In this document: one piece after another, positions 13,338 through 28,500 of the stretch
Numbering within the stretch: position 1 is the first letter of the stretch
How the letters are laid out: every line of letters begins with the position of its first letter
NCBI GenBank assembly: GCA_013397865.1
Contig: VZTI01003251.1
Span: 1,311,116-1,375,115 of the forward strand
Length of the DNA stretch: 64,000 bases
Reading direction: 5' to 3'
DNA from: Struthidea cinerea
Lineage: Eukaryota > Chordata > Aves > Passeriformes > Corcoracidae
Notes under the pieces: model-generated
What the model was told of the DNA's origin: nothing
The model's input: the letters and a program-made list of their open reading frames with translations, nothing else
Databases searched by the model: none
Position numbers and translations under genes: made by a program

Positions 13338-13481
13338 TGTGATGTCAGAACATAAGAATTAAACTTTTAATTTCAGATAAGGAGTCAGGTCCTACTAGCC
13401 TATATTTCTGTGATGTCAGAACATAAGAATTAAACTTTTAATTTCAGATAAGGAGTCAGGTCCTACTAGCCTATATTTCTG
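13338..13481. repeat. perfect tandem duplication, 71-bp unit, two copies
   Basis: The 71 bases from 13,338 recur without mismatch from 13,409, and the match runs 2 bases beyond the second copy. The unit includes TGTGATGTCAGAACATAAG at its start and CCTACTAGCCTATATTTC at its end. It is not a known repeat family to me. A perfect hairpin begins 17 bases after the second copy. Full identity implies a recent duplication or an assembly artefact. Confidence 0.97.
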
Positions 13482-13498
13482 AGATAAGCTATTACATA

Positions 13499-13534
13499 GA
13501 TGAAGATAAATCACTCATGTGATTTATCTTCATC
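13499..13534. repeat. perfect inverted repeat (16-bp arms, 4-nt loop)
   Basis: The left arm GATGAAGATAAATCAC (13,499-13,514) and right arm GTGATTTATCTTCATC (13,519-13,534) are exact reverse complements around the spacer TCAT. No terminator or RNA-gene context accompanies it. A perfect short-loop palindrome of this length is best read as a template-switch scar. Confidence 0.97.
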
Positions 13535-16500
13535 CCCCTCTCATGTTTACGTGGGAGTAGCAGACTTTTAATTAACCAATATAGCACATCAATATCAATT
13601 TATACTGTAATTTTTTTAAGCTGTTCAAGTTATTTTTATCTGAATCCTGAATTATTATTTATTTGTGCATTTTTATAGTATGTTAATACATGAGCACACA
13701 CACAAAACAGCAATTCCAAACATTCTGTTCACCATCAGTAACCCCCAGAATCACACAAACTCTGACCATTACAGCAGAAGCCCTTCCTTTCGAGACTTTA
13801 GTGCACCAATGCAGATTTCAGTGAACTCATATCTGACACCAATTTCTCCCCCATTCTTTTTTAAAATTTTTTAAAAATTTATTCTACCCTCTTCTTGGAA
13901 AGCATTTAAAAAACATCGAATATTAATATGTAGTTATTAGAAGAATCTCTACTCCTTGATCAGAATTTTACAGGTGCGTTAGGATTCCAGTTTACAAAAG
14001 TCAGGAGGAATCTTCTAAATGTTAAATACTTTGGAGTATTTAATCAAGCCATTATATAGCTTAACATTTATAAACCACACTACAGTGGCAAATTGGGAGA
14101 ACAGTTCTTTAGGTCTGCAAGTAATTAGTAGTAACCAAATGGATTTAGAACTGGTCTATTTCTGCAAAGACCTTGCAGGCATCATTGTTCATTTGTCCCT
14201 CTTTTCCCTTCTACCCTCTCTTCTCTCAGCTTGGTTAATTTGGACTAAGAGCCTTTTTGATATGGGTACAATCAAACAAAGTTTTGACTCCTAGCAAAAT
14301 AAGACTTCAGGCTAGCTTAAGTTTTCTTGACAGCAAGCATAATACAAATCAGAAAATAAAAATGACCAATTACTTTCTACAGGCAGGTAAGGCAAGTAAT
14401 CTCCTTCATTATTTCTTTATTTTCTACCACCACTCCTTGGACTGAAAAGGTTTAGAGGATGGATATTTCTCATGAGGTAGATCTACAGTGGTGTTGAAGG
14501 AAGATGTAGCTCCTGTTTTTGTTCTAGCTCAACCACAGCATCACATGAGTCACAGTGGGATGAATCTGGTTCCAGATGTTTGGGCTACTCATTGTCACAA
14601 GCATCGTTCTTTTTACTAACCAGTACTAAAATTTACTGCCACAATTGTTATATCACAACTGTGTCAAGTAAACTTAGTTCTGCTTAATTGTTTCCCATGT
14701 ACATTTAATTCTGGAATGGTTGTTATAACAGCTAATAAATTTTGAGATGGAGTTTCACAGGTAGAGCCTAAAATTTTCATGGTCAAAAATGCATGAAACA
14801 GACTGGCCAAAAAAACCCCCAAGAACCTCACAAATCTTTAAATATTTAAAACTGCAGAGCTTTTTAGGAACAAAAAGAAAGTAAAACTATGCACGCTACC
14901 TATTTTCCTTTATTCTCACGACAAAAACAGACCTGCAACTGAGGAGCTGACTAACTCGATCATTTGCAATGAGTCACAATTAAATGGAGGCTGCCAGACT
15001 CAATTAACGTATCAGTTTAGTACAGATATCATTCTGTCAAACTGAAGGAAGAACTGGTTTTTTCAGGTCCCAGGAGTTTATTGCTTCTTGCTTGTGAAAA
15101 AAGCATGCTGTGTTCCAGCCTTTCCAACTCCTATTGCCTCTGTCTGATAAACCAAAAACCTGCAGTCTATTAGCCCTACACTCATTAAAAAATAGGTTGG
15201 CCAAAAATTGGGGTAATAAAACACTGACACATCTGTCCAAAGTTATCTCAATGTCCTTTAAGGTCTAATTAGCAGGGGTTGTGTCGGTTCTGATGTGGTG
15301 GATTTTTTGTTTGCTTGTTTTTAAAGCCACTGTGGTAAACAAATTAAGATTTATGTAAAGTATCAGACTGGCTGTTACAAATGAGAATCTAAGGGGATTT
15401 TATTGAATTTAATAGGCATTGGACTAACAGTTGAATGCCTTTCACAGCAACCATAGGGTTTTTTTCCTCCTCCATCCTCGGTTTGAACTTGCAGTGAGAC
15501 AAGGGGCCACTAGGCAGACAGAGCATGAGCCCTGGAAGCTCCTCCTCTGAAGGAACCAAGCTCCAGCACAGCACTGTGGAACAGGGTCAAAACCATGCCT
15601 GTGCCTGTACGAGGCAGTGGGAGCTGGAAGAGGCCACTACAGCAGTTGTTACAGGGCTTTCCTTCATTCAAAGGCACAGCACAGGACTGATTTCCAATAA
15701 GCAATTTCCAGACCAGTCATCCAAGCAGAAGCCCTGTTCTTTGCCAAACAAAGGAAAGCTCCTCCAGAATGTTGAAATCCACCTGTTGTTTCCAGCTACA
15801 AAATACACTGCTCCATTTTCTTCACTTTAAAACCTACAGCAGCCTGAGCACACTTATTCTCCTGAAACGTGGGGGTGGAAATCCCTCCCTTTCCTAACCT
15901 CTTTTTTGTTACAACAAACATTTTACAGAAGCTCAAGAATACCCCACCTAAAGAAAGGAGGAGCTGCTAAACAATCAAGTCCTAGAACATTGAGAAGACA
16001 AACTTGTACTCATAACTCACCCCATCAAGCATTTGATTCCACGCTCAGTCAGTTTTGTGTCAAGGACAAGAGAAAACTAAAGAGGGGAGCATTAACTTCT
16101 CTTCCAGAAAGGCGTGTGAAAGGACTTTAAAGAAGTAGCAAAGCCAGCTGCTGCCAATATTATTTATCAACTTCCTTTAAAGGGTAGTTGACTCCCCTTT
16201 AAGGCAGAGACACACCTGTAATCAATTGATAATTTAGCCACTTAGCAGTGCAATTTCAGTAAACTTGGCACAACCCCCACTCCTGGAGTGCAACGACTCG
16301 TGCTAAAAACTTCAAACGAAAACTCCCTCACAAAAATGATTAAAAGGTTTTGTGTTTTTTTTTTTTTCTTTATATTTTGTTTTGGGTTTTTTGTTTCTTT
16401 TTGAGTGGACAAGAAATAAGGGCTGTAGCTAACAGCATTATTGTGTTTACCCCCTGTGGCAAAGAAGACACCAGCATTCCAGTGCCACTTACCCTGTGGC

Positions 16501-19500
16501 TTTCCCTTGCCATTCCTCCCAGCCATACAGCTACACAGCTTTCTGCTTGCCTTGGAAATAAGAATTGTAACTCTCTGTAAATGAGCATTGTGTCTTCCAG
16601 CTAATGGTCAGGCTCCAAAGCTCACAGCCAATTAACCAACCTTTGGTGGCTCTTGGAGCGTGTGCCTTCTGCCAACATCTGAACCCAATCCATTAAAATC
16701 AGCTCTAGCTTAGCACAGATGTTTCCCTGTTTGCTTTCTGCAGGCACAAGGGGCCAATGAACCTTGCTGCCTGTGTGCAAGAGCCTTTTCCCAATAGGAA
16801 TCGGCCTCTCGATGTGAGTTTCGTATGGGAGCAGATATGAATTGCAATGGTGTAATGAATTTGTGTTCATTATTGAAAGAAAATCTGGTGCAAAAACCCA
16901 CCCAAACGTATGAATAAAAATATTTGAAGAACTCTTTGAAATCATTCTACATTGCTAGTTTATTTATTAATATTTATTAAACATGAGGTACTTTCAGTAC
17001 ATGGTCCTTAAACATATTAGCCCTAGGGAATCTATTCTCTTAATACCTAGAATACTCCTTATTTCTCATTAGGAAACAGACAAGCAATTCCAAACATTCT
17101 GATATTGCCCTGTCACAGCTGGGAAAAGATTTTTGCATTAATTATTTAAATTTTATGGCACTGTCTGCAGCATTTTCTGCTTTGCTACAACAACAGAAAT
17201 AAAGGACAAAGGAAAAACTATTCTTTCCAGCAGAATTTCATTCCAGACCACGTTTTAAGACTCAAATGTTATGCACTCATGAAAGGATAATAAAAATCTT
17301 TAATAACCCCATGGAAATATACCCAGAAGGAATGAAACTTAGAAGATATGAACAGGTCATCTAAAGGAATTTCTTCATGACTGAAACTAGAGAAATGTTG
17401 ACAGTTGCAAGTATAGTGACAATACACATTATCCAGTGATGGATTCACAAAAATCCTCAGGCTACGCAGGGAACCAGGGCCAGAAGCTGGGGCTAAGCAG
17501 CCTCAGGATTGGCCTTCTAATTTTCTAACACTTTCTTTGGCAAGTTAAATTTGCAATCTTAGCTGAGTGGCCTCAAATGTACCCTGATCTCACTGGCCTT
17601 GCACCTGGGGCTAGCAGATTGTTTTTAGAAGCTTTAGTTTCTAAATCCTTCCTAAACTGCACAAAATTTGCAAAAAGAAATAGGTGCTAAGTTGTGTGTT
17701 GTTCAGATAATATGGGAACACTGATAAAAAAATACCTGTGCATATTTAATGTCATTTTTCTTTGCCCTCCTCTGAGAGCACAACACAGAGAGTTTCGCTG
17801 CTTTTCCCTTTTATTTTGAAAAAGATAAAAAGAAACAATACAAAATCACTTAGAAAATGAGAAAGTAAAACCTCTTTTCCCCTGATAAAATAATGTCTCA
17901 GCTTTTGCTACCAGGAAAAGATTCATCTGAGACCCTGCACACAGTCCCCACACACAATATATGACCATACATGTGAGCACACACAAAAGCACTGTGGGAA
18001 TGACTGGAAATGTGAACAGGACCTACTGTGTCTACTCATGAGCAGTGATTCAGTGTCATATTTTTACATAATGACTACAACAAAAATCAGTGAGCTTTCC
18101 AATTTTCTTCTGGTCTCCTATAATCATTCATACAACCAGAAGGCAGCACCGTCAGTAGCCAAACCCACTGCATGGGCTCCACACATTGAAGCCTTTTTCA
18201 GTCTCACAGAAATGCAGCAAATAGTGAAAATATCCACTAACTGAATAGCACTAAGTCATTTAAGCAAGATACACAGCTGGAAATTAAGAAACATATAAGG
18301 ATGTTGCACTTTTTCAGATTGAGAGTCCATTTAACTCAGTCTCCTGCCTTCAGCAGTGGCCACAACAGACCTCAATGCACTTGCAGCTTCAAATGCTTCC
18401 TTCACGGTGTCTGGTATTTATTTTAATAAAGCCATGACATTTTAGACTGTTTGTAAGAATTCAGTTTTCTGGGCCTGACCACAAAAAGGGGGATTCTTTA
18501 TGAAACACGAATGTGCAGCAGCTGGCAGCACATCCATCAGTGTCACTCATGTTCACTCTCAGGCCTTGGCGAGTGTGTAAGAGCCCGGCACGAACAGCTC
18601 TGGTGCAGCTCAGGTGTGGAGCAGGGCTGCTCTGCTCCTCCTGCAGGCCTCAGCAAGTGCTGCAGCCAAAGAAACCCACTCCATTCAATTTAATTTTCAA
18701 GAAACAAGGACTATCTGTGAGAAATTTCTCTTCCTAGAATAAAGGAAATTTATCACATGGATGGAGCACAAACCCAGTAGGACCTTGCTATCCAGATCTT
18801 CCATCACAGTCCAATGCACCACGGAGTAATCATTAGCAATTCCAGTTTGCAGTGTTTTTATACATAAAAATCTTATTTCTTGCCAGACAGTAAACATACA
18901 GGACATCAGTCTAGAAACTTATTCAATGAAAGTTTAAATTTTAAGCAATACCTATTTTATTCCTGAGTCTTCTGTTGGGAAACCCTGACAGATATAAGTA
19001 ATTTTTGGCCCATAGTGAATTCCAAATTAAGTTTATAGTGTGAAATTATTTTTCCTGGCAGATATTGGTAACAGAGATTCCAACAGCTTGCTAGTTAATA
19101 TGTAATTTTAGTAGCATTCATATTTAAACAGTAGCATTACTAATTTTGAATGCACATAGCAACAAATATCAGTAAAATGATTGACTGCTGCAAGGAAGTG
19201 AATAGTGTAGCATTAAGAACAGGTGCACTGCTTTGAAAATGCTCTCCTAGTATAAAAAAAAAGTTTCAACTAAAAAGGGTGGGCAGGTTTTGAAGTGCAG
19301 ATCCCTATTGTATGTGAGGTTCATAAGGGAAGCAAACTAACAGATACAGCTCATGGAATCAAAAGAGTTAGTCAGTGAATATTTGCATATACCACCAAAA
19401 GGCATTTGCAAATGTACGCAACAAGTTACTTTTCCTTTCACTGGTTTTTCAGCTTTGTCCTGCCACATGTGCCAAACAATGAAATTCAGACAAAAGTCTG

Positions 19501-22500
19501 TCTGAACCATAATAGTTTACATTCACATTTGGCCAGGGGCCATAAAAATCAGGTTATTATGTTAATCAGATGTTCAGCTGGCATTTAGAATGATCAGCAT
19601 TTTACCATCATATATTTCAGTTTTATCCTGAAATTAGTTCCATTTTTTTTCAGTGACAAACTGGAAATACTTTAAAGTCATTTCTTCTAAAGCATATAGG
19701 ATGGCATAAAACCAAACACATATTAGTCAGTTTACAACAGGCTCAATGCCAAGCCTTGCTGACAGGTATGAAACGGGCAATTGTCTCTTTCATTCAGCCA
19801 GAAGGTTTTAGAAGACCTACACATGCAGGGGTTCCTTGGAGGTGTCAGGCACGTAGAAGTCAAGGGTTTGAGACTTCTAGAGGTATAAAGACCAATGAAC
19901 TGTAATGCAGAGCTTTCCTTCCCTTCACCCATTGACTCTAAAAATTCTTTAACATTTCTGGAAGAAGGGAATTCAAATCTGAGTGCAACATCAGGTGCTG
20001 TTTACACATAGTAATAATAAAATATATTTCCCTTAAAGAGTTTCTCTTCCTCCTTCCTCCCAACATCTTGATAGGCAAATATGAATAAAATCAAGTTTGA
20101 AAAAAAAAAAAAAAGAAAAGAATGAGACACTGAAAAGCCTAGTAAAGTGATTTAGCAATTTAGCACAGCTAGTCTGTCTGTATTATTATGAGAAAGTAAC
20201 CAGAAATAGTCAGTTTTCCCCTAATCTTCACTGATTCCTAAGGCTTTTGTACATGGTCACATCAAAGAGAACTAACACTTAAATACATTTGTATGATGCT
20301 ATTAATTCCCACACAATTCACACCATCTTTTCATCAGGATTATTTCCAGTATTATAGACAACATGGCATATCTGAAATTTTTCAGACCGTCAACATCGTA
20401 CTGTGTAATTGTTTGCTCACCCAATCGCCATGAAAAATCATGTCAGCTGGAAATAGCACTGATAAAAATATCTTAAATCTGATTTAATAAAAAGACACTC
20501 TTCCACTACAGTAAGACTGGAACATTAATAAATAATTCCAGTGATAACACTACTGAAATAAAATTCTGTGGGCTTCTTCTGGCACGTGGCAAGCTATTAG
20601 ATTACAGTGAACCATCTATAGACACTACAACCTCCACTATTCCAACCAGCTATGGAGAAACTTCTCCATATTTTTATGCTGTTGGTCTTCACCATCTCTT
20701 TAGAATATGATTCATTGTATGGTTTTGTGTACAGGTGAAGCACTGCAGCCTAGTGACAGCATAGGACCAGAGCTTAAATGATGGTCTCATTTCTGCTCTT
20801 TGATGCATTTGGTAGGTGACCTTAAGAGAATACTTGGCAATCATTTGCAACAACCGGGACTCCCATACTACCTCTGTTATAAATGACTTTGAGTTGAGAT
20901 GGACTGGCTAAGAAGGGCTCAAAGATTGCCATTGTGAGGGGCATGTGGCATCAGCAATGGGCAGATTTTGTAGTGCCAGGACAAAGTGTGACCTGGCTGG
21001 AGGCAGACTGGGAATAGAGAGTCTCTGTTGTCCCGTGCTATAACTATGCTTGCAGGGTCTCCACAGAAAAATCTAAGCAAAAATAAGGTGCTCTTCCAAT
21101 TTATAAATGTACAGTTATTCTACTCTGCCCACACACATTCTCATATTGTGTGAGCACAGGGAAAATGTCCTGAAGAAAAGTTTTGCCTTCTGGGTGTTCG
21201 CTTTCCTGCATGCAGACCTTTCAGATCCATGGCCTTGGAAGGCTCATGCTCCAAGCGCTTGCTCTGCAGCCCTGCCCTAGCTGCAGACACCACCAGCCAG
21301 GCCTGTGAAAGATTGCCTGTCACCGGCTAATCCTCATTCACCATGGGAGATGGGCAACACCTTTCCCTCAATGCCACCTTCTCTGCAGAGCACAGCCACA
21401 GTCACTGTGGGGTACTCCCATATCCCAGTGCAAAATCCCCATGAAGCAAACCTGGACATCTCAGCACACCTCAGCCTCACAGGTGTCATTTCACACCTCA
21501 GCAGAAAACACACGGACAAACACAATCACGGCTCCACTCTCCCCTGCACCAGTAACACCCGGCAGCTCCACCAGTCACAGCGTGCCAGGGGAGGGTGAGC
21601 AGCCAGCACATGGCCCAGCTCGGGGTCTTGCTCTGAGTCAGGGGCAGGTAATCATCAGGAGTGGCTTCATTTGCTGTGGCAAGCACTCAGCACCACTGGA
21701 GAATGACAAACACAAGAAATCCCATCAGAACACATCAAGCAATGCTGATGCGCAGCTGCCAAAGAGCTGGAGCACATCGCATCCCACACCAAGGGCAGCA
21801 CCCAACCTGTCGCCTCCCAGCACCACAGGCAGACAGTTCCCTGGTTCTGCAGCCTGACACCATCTGCTGAAGTTCTCCAGAGGCAGAATGGATGCACTGC
21901 TGTTAAATGACAAATTAGGGAACAGACATATTTAAGATTCTCTAATTCTTCCTCTGAAAATCCATAATAAACCAGCAAAGGATTAAGATTTGGTGATTAG
22001 CACCTGAATGATAGCAAGTCATTATTTTTGTACCAAACAAGGATAGAGTATCATGGGTAATTTATAGTGGGTAATTAAGGTAATGAATACTTGAGAGTCT
22101 ATCAAATAAATAGTCCCTAAAAGTATCATTTTAATAGGGACATGATTATAGACAGTACTAAGGAGGACGGAAACAGAAACAGCATATCTGTTTTAGACAC
22201 ATATTTTAAAAAGGCATGAATCTCATCACTTAAACTGTCATCTAAGTTCGTCTTTGATTAAGGCCTGTTCTTCTAAGTTTGTCTACATGGGCATGAAAGT
22301 AACTGGCAAAATTATACCAATATCACCACCTGTGTGAACACATTTAAAATGCTTTTTTGTTTGGCCTGTCTTGCACCAAATGATATCGTTGGAGGAAGAA
22401 CAGTCTTCTCTTCACCCACAAACAGGTGAGCAGTGAAATGCTCCCATCATAAGAGTTAGCCTAATTTTCTATCCTCATTGAAGCTTAAATTCCACCTTTC

Positions 22501-25500
22501 AGTACAGCAACAGCAAAAGAGTACAAGCATGGACAAATGTTGCCAATACCAGGCCTCAGCAGGATTACAAAACAGGTAAAGATGATTTAAAAAGTGTGTA
22601 CTGCCACAGAGCTGTTGTGTGTTGTAGCTAACACTGAACCAACACAGTTGTGTTTCCTGTGTCCTCCATCTCAGCAGGAGTTACTTACTCAGCACTCTGT
22701 AATGCTCTAACACCCAGCACGGGCACTGACTCATCCTTCTCCATGCCTTGGACTCCAAAATGTAGCTGCAACAGTGGTGAGCTCTTCTGCCCAGCTCAGC
22801 AAGCCCAAACATTATTGCTTTTTATAGTGCTCTTCAGCCAACTGATGATTATTTCTTAGCACATCTTGAAAAGAGGGTCACGCTTCCTCAACACAGAATG
22901 AAGGGAAAACACAGCTGCAGGGGATTAAAGAGCCAACTGCATGACCAGGACCCATCCTTGCACCTGGGTAAAGGAGAGGCAGGTCCCCAAGTCGCTATGG
23001 CCACATTACCAAGCTCAGAAAGATAAAAATAACCAGTAATGTGGGCTTAGCAAAGATGCAGGATGTCCCCCGTGGTAGGAATGTATTTGGAAGTTTGAAG
23101 GTGATAACAGCTGAAGGTGGCAAGTTGTTCCAGCTAATCTATTCCTCCTGCTAAATCACAGGGTTGAAAAGGACAGACTACACTGAAACCTCCCTAATGA
23201 AAAGCTAAATGCCCATAATGTGACCTGCTTCACCAGGAGAGTCATTATGTCCTAATTACTGAGAAAGCATTAATTGCATTGGTTTTCACAGGCAAGATGA
23301 AACTTCAATATGTAATGAAGTGTGTACCAAACATCAGAACGAAATGCTAAGGAACAGAATATCCCCTTGCACATGTGAATGCTTGACCTCCTGAGGAACT
23401 GACTCCTTTGGAGAGGTTGCCCCATGCTAGAAGCAGCCTGGGAGAAAGGGGCTCACATTATTTGGAAGCCAATCTTTGGATTAATTGCAGTTTTATGCAG
23501 TCTGGTTTCACTTCTTCACTTATCTTCATGCCTCAGTTTTATAAAACTTCTCAGTTTGATGTCCAGCCTGGAGTTTGGTTGTGACTGATGGTTTGGAAGG
23601 TCTCATACATGGAATTCCGTCTCTGCTTTATTAAAATCCTCAGTTTGATGGGAGGATATTCACTAAGCCTCTAAGAACATAATCCTGTTTTTTTGTTGCA
23701 AGTGTTGATTGATCAGAAAATTGGTGCTCCTCACAAAATTTTTCCCTGCATTTGCACACTCCTGTGGTTTTAAAGGTCTGATTTAAAATTTTGCTTGCAT
23801 GTTTGAAAGCATAATGAAGCCTATAATTATCTGTTTTCTTCCAGGCAGTTCTCAAGTGTTGATGGATCCTCACTATTACTTTCCTTCAAAATACAGGAGA
23901 AAATCCTTCTGCTGTCTTAGAAAAATACCTTCTTCTTTCCTCACATAAGCACAAGCTATAATACTCAAAGTAATTTATTTCTGTGGAAAAAATCACATGC
24001 TAGGAAAATAATTTATTAAGCTAAACAATCACTACCACAACCCTCCCCAATATTCTTTTCCAGCTGCTAATTAATATATTGCTAAACATACTTCAATTTG
24101 TTTCTGGAAGAAGTCCTGCAGGCTCCGCTATTTGCAGTCAGTAGCAGACACATCCTTCAAATGTTCATCTCAACACAAGTGGAAATGTGCTTTCTGGTCT
24201 CTCCATCTCCTTGCTGGGCACTACACTGGGCAGCACTGTGAGTTTGACTCAAAAACTTTCTGGTCAGGTACTGAAACCTCAGGTCAAATCAAAGACAAAG
24301 CTGTCAAACATAAGTTATCATGAGAAAATAAAAAAAAATATTATATTTTCTTTTCTTCTTTAAGAGAAAGCATAAAGTAGCCTGAAGGAAGAAATATTCC
24401 TATAATTTGGTTTTATGCTGTATGTAAAGTGACCTGTAATTGTAATTTTGACAAAACTATAATATAAAATGAACCATACATGAAAACTCTGCTTTCTGTA
24501 ATCCAAAGGATCAAGCAGAAATTAGCAGTTTGCATTTTGGAAAGAAAGGATTCATAAGGATTCATATGACACATATTTCCACAAATTCATCATGAATTGT
24601 CCCAGCATTACATTTTAGCTTCTTTTCCAGCAAAGTGTGGAAAGTGTTCCTTAGTTAAACAGCAGGGTTTTTTCTTTCTTTGTTTAATAACAAATAAATT
24701 AGGAGGAAGCTTTTGTTTTCCATCAACTTGACAATTATGTCACTGTTTTGCTGGAAATAAGAGCAGTTGGCATTTTCTTCATGCCAATATATGCGTGTGT
24801 GAGTTGAATTGTCTCTGAACTACAAGCAAGAACAAGATAGTCCTTGTGCCAGAAAGCAATTAATGATCGCTCTGCAGCCAGGTTATTCCCAGGGTGGGAG
24901 CCCCTTTCGCAGAGCCATGTGGCAGCTGCAGCTTCTGCACAATGGAAAATCATCTCTGGGTAACTGCTTAGTCCCTTTAAGGAGAAGAGACCTGCCCTCT
25001 TGGAAATAAACCACCTAATTTTATCTTTAAAAAAGTTTTTTTCATGGAAAAAAAAAAGTCATCAAAATAAAAGGTGTGATCAAAAGACTGTGAATGGATT
25101 ATTTGATTTTCCTAATGTTCTAAAGGATTTCAGGGCTAAAACAACTTACCATTTTCATACAAATTACTTTTTTGGCAGCTTTCTCTGTCTGCTAGAGACT
25201 CCAAAACTTTCTGTGAATTCAGATTTACGAGATCGGCACAGAACTAAATTTTCCTAGAAGAGCAAAACCTATTGAGGTACTGGAGAAAAACCATTGCAAA
25301 CTCCCAAATGTGCAAGCATCATCTCCTGCCTCTCTCTCCAGCAATGTCACTCAGTTACATAAACATGCCATGCACACTGAATTCCACATCACCAGTGCCA
25401 CTTGAAGCAAGCCACAACATTTGCCAGCCGAATATATACACGACTCCGATATGCATACACATATAACTCCAGTACACAGCTAATGAGATGCAATTATTCA

Positions 25501-28500
25501 CAGCTGATAAGACTCTTGTTCTAAAACCCTCTACATGAAAGCAAGAAAAATTTGAGTTGCAGAGAGACTTTTCCCTTTCATCAGTACTGTCAATTATTAT
25601 TCCAACATTATGTAAGAAACAGGAGAAATCAGCTCTGATCTGGCTAAAGGTTAATAAATGCAGCAGTTCAGGGAACTAGAGCAGAAGAATACTAATGGCT
25701 CCTGCACCTGGAACGCAGCTTCCCTCTTCATCCTAATTAACTTCTCCCCCATCAGAGCATTTACGATGCATTTGTGCCCAAAGCATTTATGAAATAATGC
25801 AGGTCTTTGGTCTCAATAAGTCAAACAGAGGAAGGAGGGTGTTAACAAAAGACTGACCCTGTTGTCATTACTTATTTGGCATAAAACAATATTGACAGCT
25901 CTTCTGCTTTTCCATCGCCATTTAAAAAACCCAACTTACCACCACATGTATTTTTCTCTGGATTAACTCATAAATATAAATGCTAATTTTCCTATGTCAA
26001 TATTTTCAGGTTTTTCTGTAAGTATTCTAACTTCTTCTCATGCACCAACAGGTAACAAAAGATCTGCAGCAATGCTGCGTTTCTTGTGAAACCATATTTT
26101 CAACAAAACATGCAAAAAACCCAAACTCAATCAAAATTCTATTGCGAGAGATTTCCTGGCATTGCAGTGGTCAGGAATACACACTGTACATTAAATGTCT
26201 GATGGGAAAGGGAGAGACCTGAGGAGTGATGAGCTGCTCATCTCTCACAGTGCCATCAGCCCGTGCAACAAATTATGTGCAAGACATGCAGAGGATGAAG
26301 CACAGCTCTTTTTACCTGTCAGAGTGTCCTCCCTGGGATCAGCAGTGTCACAGAGCTGTGACACTTCATCAGCCACCTGCTTTTTGTCAGGTTAGTACCT
26401 CATCAGAGAGTGGCAAAGTAAACTCATCAGAGAAGTTCAGCCATTTCTCTCATGAAATCTGCCACATCATTTCTTCATTCTTATTTTGGGTCTTTAGTTC
26501 TACAAATATTGACTCCCCAGAGCAAATCCAGCTCTTCTAACTGACCACTGGCTCTGGGAGACACAGTCTCCATCACCAGCTGGATATTTAGTGATTCTAG
26601 TGATGTGTGGAACATATTCAGGGGGAGAAACACTACTGGTATAACCAAAAGTGGTTAAGGTTATAAACAGCAGACAAAATGAGGTGTCAGAGGGAAAAAG
26701 TCTTTAAACTGCTTGTCTCACAGCACTGTCAAAATGTGTGAGATGGTGCCCTTCAAACCAGGCAACTCTGGGAGGCAGAAGCCCTCTCTCCCTGCTTGTT
26801 GGGGCTGCCCCACAGCAGGCAGTGACCTGACCAAGGTGGGGCGGTGGCTGAGGCATCATCTTCCAGCCTTTCAAGTTCCCCCTAAAATGCCTGCACTAGG
26901 GGTAGGACTTTTATTGTCTTGGTCTACTTTCTTTTTCCAGGACAGGGAATTTGTTCATACAGCAGTGGGAGGGGGATTTTTTTTGTAGATAAAAGAGAGC
27001 ATTGACTGCTGCCAGAAGGAAATCATACAGAGCAAATCTGCAGCAGCAGCTGGTGCAGCTGCCAGCATCCCCCGGCTGCTCTCGGACCAAAGTCCTTCTC
27101 CCCAGGACTGAGGAGCTGCCTTCTCCTGTGAAGATGTTCCTGCCAGCACAGGAAGCTGACTCCAGAGGCAGAGGTACACAAAAAGCCGAATTCAGTGAAT
27201 TCCAGGCATATTTACTCTCTCTAAGGCTACGGCAGGAGGTCTGAAAGTGCGGCAGTAAATATTCCCTGGCTAAGGGAAGTGCAGACCTTCACCCAGTTCC
27301 TAGATATGGGCATGGATCTCCTGAGCAAATGAATATTTACCTCTCTAGTAATTGTTTATATATATCTGCAACAGGGAAGCAAACAGCTGTGGGTAGGGAC
27401 TACTCAGGAGGAACTTCTGACTGTTCTGAGGCCATGCTTAATATACTTGCCCTGCAAATGGTTGTGTTAAACCTCTGGAAAGATTTTTGTGGTTAACATG
27501 TGAGATATAAAGATTTAACTCTATACACCTGGTGCTCCTGGGACATCTCCTCAAAGGGTTGCAAGCCTGTGGCCAGTGCTATGTAGAACCAATCTTTACC
27601 AGTGGCTGAGATCAGAGCCCAGACCAATGACACACCATCTGGAGCACGCAGAGGTGCTTCAAACATGCACTAAAAATATTTCCCTTCACTTCTTGATTAA
27701 AAAAACCCAACCACCTCCTGCCTATATTTACCTGATGATGTCAGCTCATGACCTGGCCCATCCAGCAGCTGTCTCTATACCTGAGGTCCTCAGCTGTTAT
27801 TCCTTTGTACCTACTTCCAGGCACGTGGTGAGATAAAATCACACACAAAAGTTTACTCCTTGCTGTGAAATTAGTCACTGCTATCCTCGGCACAGATTCT
27901 TCCCTGCATCATAATGTTTAATACAAAGGAAAGATTAATTAAATTTTGTGGAACTGTGGCTTAGGTATCTCACTAGGGACTGGTTTGCTTCTTTTTATTT
28001 AAACTTTCATTAGTTTTCATTAAGCTACATTACAGGTTCTAGCCCCTTTCCCCTTCTTGCACTCAGCATATCAACTTAGATGCTTCAAGGACTGCAAACA
28101 ATGCAAGGTAATTAGCCCAAGAAATACTCAATCCCTCCAGGAGCAACTTTTTCCACGGCATGCCTCCTGCCAAAGGAAACCAGAAGCCCTGTGAGCTCTG
28201 AGGAGGAGGGCCAGGCTGTGAAATTCCACTTGGAGGCACATATTCAGTCTACAGTCAGTACAACATGCATCCCTCTGAGTGAGAAATCCCACCTCTCCCA
28301 TTGTGGGAAGTGGTGAAAATTACACATACCACGACTTGCATGTTTTAGAAGCCACAAACCCTGTAGACACTTTTCATGCAGCTGGATGCAGTCAGCAGCA
28401 GCTGGGCTCTGTATAACACCACAGTGTCTTTCCAGGCTTTCACAGTGACTTTTCTGGCTGTGCCTCCTCCATGGCCACCTGAGGGTGACACCCATCACCC

